Shown piece by piece: positions 1 to 4,229 of a DNA stretch of 5,322 nt. The first letter of the stretch is position 1. Each line of letters begins with the position of its first letter. Position numbers and translations under genes: made by a program. Under the pieces are notes generated by a model. It made no database searches. It worked only from the letters and a program-made list of their open reading frames with translations, and was not told the origin of the DNA. The DNA comes from Xanthobacteraceae bacterium (GTDB taxonomy: Bacteria > Pseudomonadota > Alphaproteobacteria > Rhizobiales > Xanthobacteraceae). Where the stretch lies: the NCBI GenBank assembly GCA_030043175.1, contig JASHYD010001122.1, positions 1 through 5,322 on the forward strand, written 5' to 3'.

Positions 1-1
1 G

Positions 2-94
2 CCGGACACATCGGCCATTATGGAACCGATCGCGCATGGTTTGACCCGGCCACAAATTGCGGCCGTCGCGGTGTATCTTAGCTATCTCGAGTAG
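2..94 (+). CDS. Cytochrome c family protein, C-terminal end (5' truncated by window)
   Basis: Thirty codons end at TAG 92-94 in a frame that is open from the window edge. The residues include MEPIAHGLTRPQIAAVAVYL, which matches the end of class I c-type cytochromes: a Met, usually the sixth haem ligand, then a loop, then the amphipathic C-terminal helix of the 'LT..QI.AVA.YL..L' type. From the family, the protein would be an exported periplasmic or membrane-attached electron carrier. The CxxCH haem-binding motif and the signal peptide lie outside the window, so subtype and partner oxidase cannot be decided. It converges on the response regulator, with 53 bases between the two stop codons and no clear terminator. 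A cytochrome beside a FixJ-like receiver and FixK boxes fits microaerobic respiration, but this is context only. Confidence 0.75.
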   Translation, partial: PDTSAIMEPIAHGLTRPQIAAVAVYLSYLE

Positions 95-147
95 GCCGGC
101 TCTCGTGATTGGTGCCGCCGCGGGCCGCAGCAATTCGAGCCGCCTCC

Positions 148-534
148 CTAACCCGTCCCCTTAACGACCTTCTGGATGCATTCAACTACACTATTTGCTG
201 AACCGAGCTTTTCAATAACAGGGACGCGAGCAGCAGCGGCGCGTTCGCGAACGTGTTGGTTCAGATCGCCGGTTAAGAGGATTGCTGGTATAGAGTTTCC
301 CCGTCGACGCAGTTCATCCACCAGCTCAAGACCATCCATACCTGGCATGTGAAAATCGGTCACGAGACAGCTATTGTCAGGTACTTTAGTTTCGCTCAAG
401 ACCCCTCTGGCGCTGGAGTAAGTTCGTACTCCGAAGCCTTCCGCTTCAAGTAAACACCCAAGCGCTTCCCGCGCACCGTCGTCGTCGTCAACAACGAAGA
501 CCGTGCATTCCGGACTTGCACAGCATTGCAACAT
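148..534 (-). CDS. Single-domain response regulator (CheY-like receiver, FixJ type)
   Basis: This 128-residue protein consists of one receiver domain and nothing else. The acidic pocket is in VVDDDD (D16-D19), the phospho-acceptor is D60 in TDFHMPGMDG, the switch threonine is T88 in ILLTGD, and the conserved lysine is K109 in VIEK. The pattern 'REALGCLLEAEGFGV.TY.SA' and 'MPGMDGLEL' is that of FixJ/NarL-class receivers. There is no LuxR-type helix-turn-helix, which FixJ (about 200 residues) carries, so it probably acts by protein contact, as a phosphate sink, or as a partner for a kinase outside the window. The residue after K109 is Leu, where Pro is usual. The N-terminus has three Cys (C4, C5, C10) before the first strand. 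The ATG at 534 is preceded by GAGG about 9 bases upstream, and a FixK-type promoter lies upstream of that. Confidence 0.9.
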   Translation of the reverse strand: MLQCCASPECTVFVVDDDDGAREALGCLLEAEGFGVRTYSSARGVLSETKVPDNSCLVTDFHMPGMDGLELVDELRRRGNSIPAILLTGDLNQHVRERAAAARVPVIEKLGSANSVVECIQKVVKGTG

Positions 535-575
535 GGTCAGTACCCTCGTGTTTCGACTCGGGCTAAATTGAGAAA

Positions 576-581
576 ATCATA
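576..581 (-). promoter_or_regulatory. Predicted -10 element of the response-regulator promoter
   Basis: On the minus strand this reads TATGAT (five of six to TATAAT). Its upstream edge is 29.5 bp from the centre of the FixK box at 604-617. That is the spacing of a class II FNR/FixK promoter, where the box is centred at -41.5, and it predicts a transcription start near 569 and a leader of about 35 bases. The element is seen in the sequence; its activity is inferred. Confidence 0.6.
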
Positions 582-603
582 ATCATCGTGAACAACGAAC
601 GCG

Positions 604-617
604 TTGACGCGGATCAA
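604..617 (-). promoter_or_regulatory. FixK/FNR-type box upstream of the response regulator
   Basis: TTGACGCGGATCAA matches the FixK/FNR consensus TTGAY-N4-RTCAA in both half-sites. The centre (610.5) lies 76 bases upstream of the response-regulator ATG at 534 and sits at -41.5 relative to the start predicted from the TATGAT element. FixK and FNR relatives activate transcription at low oxygen, so the receiver gene is probably part of that regulon. No convincing gene starts on the plus strand at a suitable distance. Confidence 0.7.
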
Positions 618-1388
618 TCTCGAGGACATGGAACCGAGATCGCAATGGAGGTGCGCTCTACACCCGACTCAAAATGAGCGTCAGGGCGTATCTCCAATTG
701 GTCGAAGCGTTGCGGCGCACCGGGCGGCTTCATCTGAATCCCAACTGTGTGCCAGCGTGGACGGGCCGACGGCTATGAAATTGCCGCCGTTGAAGGCGTT
801 GATCCAACGCCCCGTCCCCCTCAAGGAGCAACCTATCTAGAGGCGACTCGGGTCAGGGAGCGAGCTGGACCCCAATCAATGCCCCTGGATCGACTTCAGA
901 CAGATCACGATGGCACCGACATCCTCGCCGCTAATAGGCTCGTCGGCGATCGGAATGTGATAGTCGAAACAAATGTCTTCGATTCTCTGGTCCCCGACCT
1001 GCTCGACTGCGCGTCGAGCCGGTCCCTGCTTCGTATTCTGTTGCAGGCGCCTCTGCGGTCAGTGGTCGCAGCGAGGCACTCGTATTGATGTGGCAGGTCT
1101 TGTCGCAATGCGCCTAAAGGAATGGACGACAACGGGCACAGGGCGCACGGACGCAACAGTGCGGCGAGCCGTGCCAGGCGAACAATGCGATTTCCCAAGG
1201 CTTTGCGGGATTGTCGGCGTTAACGGGTATTGGAACGGCAGCGAAATTTTCGCGTCTCCGCACCTCGCCCGTCCTGCTCACCTTCCAACGAAGCCCTCTC
1301 CGCGCGCATGTGCGTGCGCGCGCGGCCAAGGCCTTTTTTGGAGATCCGAGCGCAGGTGCGCACGCCCTCGATGCACCGAAGATCAGGT
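618..1388. other. Gene-poor stretch, possibly decayed coding sequence
   Basis: No frame on either strand here has a start with a ribosome-binding site together with a recognisable family. Several short frames look protein-like but stop or change frame. On the plus strand there is a 34-codon frame beginning MSVRAYLQLVEALRRTGRL at 674. On the minus strand, a frame ending at 876 finishes IPIADEPISGEDVGAIV...LKSIQG, which faintly resembles the tail of a cytochrome c. Another minus-strand frame around 1170-1260 reads AAVPIPVNADNPAKPWEIAL. This suggests broken genes, but none can be named. Structures present are a 7-bp inverted repeat (GGCGTTG-ATC-CAACGCC, 795-811) and the alternating tract at 1301-1324. 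Confidence 0.5.
1301..1324. repeat. 24-bp alternating purine-pyrimidine tract with internal inverted repeat
   Basis: The 24 bases alternate pyrimidine and purine without exception and are mostly CG/TG steps. They contain the inverted repeat CGCGCGCA (1301-1308) and TGCGCGCG (1315-1322) around a 6-base spacer. Such tracts can adopt Z-DNA or extrude as a hairpin under supercoiling. The composition is direct observation; any role is not established. It lies 65 bp upstream of the FixK box at 1389. Confidence 0.6.
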
Positions 1389-1402
1389 TTGACGCGAATC
1401 AA
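1389..1402 (+). promoter_or_regulatory. FixK/FNR-type box upstream of the 1458-2016 gene pair
   Basis: TTGACGCGAATCAA fits TTGAY-N4-RTCAA in both half-sites and differs from the box at 604 at one spacer base. A class II promoter on the plus strand would start near 1437, just ahead of the ORF at 1458. The -10 at that spacing (GAACAT, 1425-1430) is weak, so the promoter is less secure than the box. No credible minus-strand gene begins within reach. Confidence 0.55.
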
Positions 1403-1457
1403 TGATCGCTGGGCGATGCCTGGAGAACATGCGCGGTGTCTCAACTCGGGGATACAA

Positions 1458-1634
1458 ATGAAGTACCCAGTATTCGGAGCGGCACCTGACACCGTTGGCC
1501 CAGCCGACCATGCGCTTTCTGCGAGAGGCCTTTTTGGAATCAGCCTGTGTAGTAACCCACGCAACGAGATCGTAGACCTTCACCACGATCGGTGCAACAA
1601 GCCGCGGACTGAGCGCTTCGTTCAACTTAGCTAA
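1458..1634 (+). CDS. Small ORF of unknown function, possible leader of an EF-hand operon
   Basis: This 58-codon frame begins MKYPVFGAAPDTVG and ends RTERFVQLS. I recognise no domain, signal peptide or membrane segment; there are two Cys (C31, C46) and a short HHDRC stretch near residues 42-46. In its favour, GGGG sits 6 bases before the ATG, the predicted FixK-dependent start (about 1437) lies just upstream, and its stop (TAA 1632-1634) overlaps the AAAAGGGG ribosome-binding site of the next gene. Against it, the frame also stays open upstream without an obvious start, and the opposite strand is open as well. It may be only the transcribed leader of the EF-hand gene. Confidence 0.3.
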   Translation: MKYPVFGAAPDTVGPADHALSARGLFGISLCSNPRNEIVDLHHDRCNKPRTERFVQLS

Positions 1635-1640
1635 AAGGGG
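1633..1640 (+). promoter_or_regulatory. Ribosome-binding site that decides the start of the EF-hand gene
   Basis: AAAAGGGG is the only strong Shine-Dalgarno-like run ahead of the signal-peptide codons. It places initiation at ATT 1648 (7-base spacing). ATA 1645 and ATC 1642 are less well spaced alternatives. Confidence 0.5.
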
Positions 1641-1647
1641 TATCATA

Positions 1648-2016
1648 ATTGCTAAGGTCGCAGTTATAGCCGGCATTGTCCTATTCTTCCCCGGAACGGT
1701 CGGGGCTCAAGCAGCCGGATCGACCATGTACGGGACCATGCTTCGCACCAGCAGTCACGGCGTAACTTCGGGAGTCGAGCTCTTGCAATTCATGGATCAG
1801 ATGTCCAGGTACCTCGATAGCAACCGGAACGGGCAATTGAATCGCAACGAGTCGCGACCGCTGCGTCATCACAAAGTGGACGCGACGCAAAGGAGGTTTC
1901 GAGGCACCGCAGCACAGATGTGCTCTCGAACTACATCAGAAGCAGCCGGTGGCGTCCTCAACCTTATCTCACGCAGCCAACTTGCGATTGGCCGCCACAT
2001 AGAAGAGCAAATATAA
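1648..2016 (+). CDS. Secreted EF-hand calcium-binding protein, probable ATT start
   Basis: The frame encodes a canonical EF-hand loop, DSNRNGQLNRNE (D57-E68, counted from the ATT), with D/N/N at positions 1, 3 and 5, Gly at 6 and Glu at 12. An earlier loop at about residues 33-44 keeps Gly and Glu but has lost the first Asp. The first in-frame ATG is 1726, but the codons before it encode a textbook export signal: (M)AKVAVIAGIVLFFPGTVGAQA, cleavable after AQA near residue 22. No ATG, GTG or TTG precedes it in frame; AAAAGGGG at 1633-1640 is 7 bases ahead of ATT 1648, so ATT is the best start. The product (122 residues) should bind calcium in the periplasm or outside. It resembles the EF-hand protein at 2746 ('FM.....LD.(N/D)RN..L...E.RP'). 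The roughly 50 residues after the loop are unusual and could reflect decay. An ATG lost by point mutation is the alternative to a true ATT start. Confidence 0.6.
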   Translation: MAKVAVIAGIVLFFPGTVGAQAAGSTMYGTMLRTSSHGVTSGVELLQFMDQMSRYLDSNRNGQLNRNESRPLRHHKVDATQRRFRGTAAQMCSRTTSEAAGGVLNLISRSQLAIGRHIEEQI

Positions 2017-2043
2017 GTTCATCAAAATGGGGGAAGTGGCATG

Positions 2044-2238
2044 CAGCGCTCGTTGCGCTGAGCCAGCGTGAACGCTGATTGCCAAGCCGACAACTGAGGC
2101 AAGTTGTCATCGCGGATCGTAATTCCGCTTCGCTGTCCATGGGGCAGCCTTTGGCTAAGGCCTCGCTTCGTTTTCGGTATGCATTGACGAGGCTTCTTAG
2201 CCAGTCTCGCTCCGCGAGCTAAGGGCGCCCTTCTCGCG
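2044..2238. other. Hairpin array in the gene-free region 2017-2358 (possible structured RNA)
   Basis: No gene was found between 2017 and 2358, but inverted repeats follow one another closely. They are: CAGCGC/GCGCTG (2044-2060); CAGCG/CGCTG with a 4-base loop (2064-2077); GACAACT/AGTTGTC (2089-2108); GCGGA/TCCGC (2112-2128); a long arm at 2152-2165 (TGGCTAAGGCCTCG) pairing with 2188-2203 apart from a TT bulge; CTCGC/GCGAG (2206-2218); and CGCGAG-CT-AAGGG against CCCTT-CTCGCG (2213-2238), which includes the 12-bp palindrome AAGGGCGCCCTT (2221-2232). CTTAGC at 2196-2201 can pair with GCTAAG at 2154-2159 or with GCTAAG at 2218-2223, so alternative folds compete. I match it to no known RNA family. 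A small RNA, a palindromic repeat element or a transcription-ending region are all possible. Confidence 0.4.
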
Positions 2239-2358
2239 GTCCTGCGACAGCGGCCCAGCGTGGGATGATTGGCCTGATCAAGAAACCATCACACGAATGT
2301 CAATAATTCCTCTCATTAGGGTTATCGCTGTCCCGTTAGAGTATCGCGCTCCATTTGC

Positions 2359-2475
2359 TTATTCTGAGCCCGCTGCTCGGGAGCTGGCCCCCGGCACGCT
2401 ACTGCGATGTGCTTGCGCTGCCGCCGCGGGAAAAACAACGCACGCGGCAAGCGTGACAGTAATCGTAAGCTTCAT
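2359..2475 (-). CDS. 38-residue peptide with an export signal, unknown function
   Basis: The frame begins MKLTITVTLAACVVFPAAAA, followed by QAH, a good type I signal peptide with a basic N-terminus, a hydrophobic core and an A-Q-A cleavage site after residue 22. Only about 16 residues would remain: a short Ser/Ala/Gly-rich tail with two Arg. GGAGGAG lies 12 bases upstream of the ATG, a slightly long spacing. A consensus -10 (TATAAT) and a perfect FixK box follow further upstream, which argues for a real gene. LAAC at residues 9-12 resembles a lipobox but comes too early and is followed by more hydrophobic sequence, so a lipoprotein is less likely. It may be a secreted micropeptide or the surviving start of a longer gene. 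It runs divergently from the EF-hand gene at 2746. Confidence 0.55.
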   Translation of the reverse strand: MKLTITVTLAACVVFPAAAAQAHRSSVPGASSRAAGSE

Positions 2476-2515
2476 AACCGGTATAGTCTCCTCCTCAAGA
2501 GTTAATTAAATTGTC

Positions 2516-2521
2516 ATTATA
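2516..2521 (-). promoter_or_regulatory. Predicted -10 element of the small secreted-peptide gene
   Basis: On the minus strand this is an exact TATAAT, about 41 bases upstream of the ATG at 2475. It lies 34.5 bp from the centre of the FixK box at 2549-2562, about 5 bp farther than the usual class II spacing. A poorer hexamer (TTTCTT, 2521-2526) would fit the spacing exactly. Confidence 0.45.
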
Positions 2522-2548
2522 AGAAACGCAATTTTGCAACCTGCAGCA

Positions 2549-2562
2549 TTGATCTTTATCAA
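2549..2562 (-). promoter_or_regulatory. Perfect FixK/FNR box in the divergent intergenic region
   Basis: TTGATCTTTATCAA is an exact match to TTGAT-N4-ATCAA, the ideal FNR/FixK site. It lies 74 bases upstream of the small peptide gene on the minus strand and 184 bases upstream of the EF-hand gene on the plus strand, so it most likely serves the former. Confidence 0.7.
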
Positions 2563-2669
2563 TAACAAACCTCGTGCGCGACCGGTGTCCGTACGTTCTT
2601 GGCGAGCGATGGACCAGATGACCAATATAGCCGCGATTAAAGATCGGGCGCCCGCCCGCGTCCTCGGTC

Positions 2670-2683
2670 ATGATTTAAATCAA
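2670..2683 (+). promoter_or_regulatory. Near-consensus FixK/FNR box upstream of the 2746-3489 operon
   Basis: ATGATTTAAATCAA differs from the FNR/FixK consensus only at the first base. Centred at 2676.5, it would place a class II transcription start near 2718, with a fair -10 (TAGAAA, 2707-2712) close to the expected spacing and a leader of about 27 bases before the ATG at 2746. Confidence 0.55.
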
Positions 2684-2745
2684 AGAGCTATTCGAAAATA
2701 GGTGCTTAGAAAGAGGGATAACGATCCTTATTCAGAGGGGGCGGC

Positions 2746-3048
2746 ATGACTCGAAAACTCCTTTCCATAGCAGCAACGTGGATCGCTTTCCAGGCTATAT
2801 CCACGACGGCATTCGCTTTTAGCAAGCATATTGACGCGGTGAGCGATGCGAGTCTCCGAAGATTGTTGCAACTGATGGACAAAGACAAAAACGGCACTGT
2901 ATCGAAAAACGAGTTCATGAATTATTTTTCGGAGAGGTTCGACACGTTGGATGTCGACCGTAACCGACGCCTTGAGCCGGATGAAATGCGACCCATGCTC
3001 ATCCCGAATTGGGTGATCAGGCCCAAATCAAGCAAAAATCATATGTGA
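2746..3048 (+). CDS. Secreted EF-hand calcium-binding protein
   Basis: The 100-residue product starts MTRKLLSIAATWIAFQAIST and has a signal peptide that should be cut after A-F-A (residue 24), so it is exported. EF-hand 1 is canonical: DKDKNGTVSKNE (D45-E56). EF-hand 2, DVDRNRRLEPDE (D69-E80), keeps the acidic positions 1, 3 and 12 but has Arg at loop position 6, where Gly is nearly invariant, so its affinity may be reduced. The pair is spaced as in small bacterial two-EF-hand proteins, suggesting calcium buffering or calcium-dependent partner binding in the periplasm. GAGGGGG sits just ahead of the ATG, giving a strong ribosome-binding site. It is the first gene of a probable three-gene run (20 bases to the next ORF) behind a FixK-like box. 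Confidence 0.82.
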   Translation: MTRKLLSIAATWIAFQAISTTAFAFSKHIDAVSDASLRRLLQLMDKDKNGTVSKNEFMNYFSERFDTLDVDRNRRLEPDEMRPMLIPNWVIRPKSSKNHM

Positions 3049-3068
3049 AGCGGGGTCGGCGATATTCG

Positions 3069-3245
3069 ATGCCGCCATTTCTTTATCATTGCCCAAACAC
3101 AGGATTTCGGGTGCAAGGCTGGGCTCCGGACGACGATTCCGTGACGGCCGGCGACGTCTTTGTGGGTGTCAAATGCCTTGCGTGCGGATGGTGGCATTTC
3201 GTCAACCCTAAAACAGGCAAGGGGGTCGGCGAGAACAGCCATTAG
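3069..3245 (+). CDS. Small CPNTG/CxxC protein, conserved hypothetical in rhizobia
   Basis: This 58-residue protein begins MPPFLYHCPNTGFRVQGW and continues with C36-LA-C39, H43 and NPKTGK (46-51). From memory, rhizobial genomes carry many such small proteins with 'MPPFLYRCPNTG', a CxxC near the middle and 'H.VNPKTGK'. No function is established that I know of. C8, C36, C39 and H43 could form a zinc-binding knuckle, which is an inference. The frame is open farther upstream, but the ATG at 3069 matches the usual N-terminus of the family and falls 20 bases after the EF-hand stop. The upstream ribosome-binding site is poor (GCGGGG about 15 bases away), so translation may depend on the upstream gene. 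Confidence 0.75.
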   Translation: MPPFLYHCPNTGFRVQGWAPDDDSVTAGDVFVGVKCLACGWWHFVNPKTGKGVGENSH

Positions 3246-3285
3246 GTGGAGCGGCAAAGCCTTTTTTTGGAGAGGAGATAGCGAC

Positions 3286-3489
3286 ATGGGAGCGAAAGTA
3301 GAAACGAAAGCGAAGACGATAGTAGAAACGATAGTTCTAATCCTTGGAATAGGAATGGTTGCACCGCTTCCATTCGAAGAACTCGTCGGTGGTTATGGGC
3401 GACTTGCGTTGGCAGTCCTCGGTTTTTTACTCATATTTTGGTGGCTATTCAACAACGATCGAAAGAAGGATCTGAGGGGCGAGTTGTAG
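3286..3489 (+). CDS. Small two-helix membrane protein, unknown function
   Basis: The 67-residue product starts MGAKVETKAKTIVETIVLIL. It has two hydrophobic segments, at about residues 12-28 and 39-55 (the latter ending FLLIFWWLF), joined by a short acidic/Gly linker (FEELVGGYG), with a basic tail NNDRKKDLRGEL. This predicts a hairpin-like inner-membrane protein. I do not recognise the family. The start is chosen because AGGAG (3273-3277) lies 8 bases before the ATG, and it begins 40 bases after the CPNTG gene on the same strand. The frame is open upstream inside the CPNTG gene, but that part is a shadow. Its position suggests co-expression with the EF-hand and CPNTG proteins. Confidence 0.7.
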   Translation: MGAKVETKAKTIVETIVLILGIGMVAPLPFEELVGGYGRLALAVLGFLLIFWWLFNNDRKKDLRGEL

Positions 3490-4229
3490 GCTCTGCGGCA
3501 TGATGTTTCGGGACAAGCGCGGGCGCACCAAGACGCGGTCGGCGGTCCATCCGCGGTTCTTCGGCTGACCCGAGAGACTGCACCAGCGATCGCCGCCGGC
3601 TCGGCAGCGGCTACGCGAGGCATGCGCCTGCAAGTGAGCGAGTGACGTCCTCGGGTTCTCTCGATGATGGCAAGGAGAACGCATGCTGCGACGTCAGGCC
3701 GGTGCCCGCGTTGTTTCCAGTCCGGACAGACCGAATTGCGCGGCGAAAGCTTCGTCGTCCCAGCCGGCGGCGTATTTTCAATACGTGGTGCCTGACGGGC
3801 GAGTGATTTGGACAATTCGAATAAAATGCTGCGTTCAAAGTCCTCTGTGCCTACCGCGTTGCCGTAGCGGCGTCCATCGCCGATCGGGCGTCCGTGCGTT
3901 TAATGGCGGCGGCGCTGCGCCGGCGCGGCACCGCGAGAGCCTAATGGCGGCCTTCCTGCAGCCTCGGTAAAACGAAAAAGGCGACTCGAATGCCACCGGC
4001 AGGATGACAGCGCGCGGCGGACGATCGGTGCCATCGCCGCAGGGGGCGGCCGATCAAGATGCACGGGCAGGCGCCGTAAGGATGGGGCAGCGCGCGAGTG
4101 GGCTTTTCCCCGCACGGACCCTCAACACCGAACCGTGCGTACGATTTCGGACGCAAGGGCAGGGTGACCAGCCTTCCACCTTGATCGCGCGGGAGCTCGA
4201 TCAGATTTGCAGGGGGTCCTAGACAATGC
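3490..4229. other. Gene-poor GC-rich stretch between the operon and the IS remnants
   Basis: No frame here can be tied to a family. Minus-strand frames are long but Arg/Pro/Ala-rich, as expected from antisense of GC-rich DNA. Short plus-strand frames that look more natural are a 22-codon ORF at 3500-3568 (contains FRDKRGRTKTRSAVHPRFFG), the CxxC ORF at 3664-3795, and a 13-codon frame at 3829 (MLRSKSSVPTALP). TAATGGCGGC occurs twice (around 3900 and 3942). No terminator with a T-run was found after the membrane-protein gene. Old, degraded genes or spacer are both possible. Confidence 0.45.
3664..3795 (+). CDS. Possible micro-ORF with CxxC motif
   Basis: This 43-codon frame reads MMARRTHAATSGRCPRCFQS near its start and ends FVVPAGGVFSIRGA. 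CPRC (residues 14-17) gives half of a zinc ribbon, and the tail is compatible with a beta-strand pair. There is no strong ribosome-binding site and no recognised homologue, and the second ATG (3667) is equally possible. It could be a fragment of a longer gene. Confidence 0.25.
   Translation: MMARRTHAATSGRCPRCFQSGQTELRGESFVVPAGGVFSIRGA

Noticed and set aside
905..1198. 97-codon minus-strand frame starting MGNRIVRLARLAALL
   Set aside because: No ribosome-binding site, no recognisable motif and a composition typical of a shadow frame; other frames in the same interval are equally open.
1383..1676. 97-codon minus-strand frame with a hydrophobic start
   Set aside because: It is antisense to the signal peptide and ribosome-binding site of the EF-hand gene; the hydrophobic start mirrors that sequence and no family is recognisable.
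2038..2060. Possible sigma-54 promoter (TGGCAT followed by TTGC)
   Set aside because: The spacing between the GG and GC elements is much too long for a -24/-12 promoter.
2017..2240. tmRNA, SRP RNA or tRNA in the hairpin region
   Set aside because: No T-loop, CCA end, SRP consensus or other family hallmark could be found.
2297..2509. 70-codon plus-strand frame
   Set aside because: Antisense to the 38-residue secreted peptide, which has a signal sequence, ribosome-binding site and promoter; the plus frame has none of these.
3393..3815. 140-codon minus-strand frame rich in Arg, Pro and Ala
   Set aside because: It overlaps the end of the two-helix membrane gene and has the composition of antisense GC-rich sequence, with no motif or ribosome-binding site.
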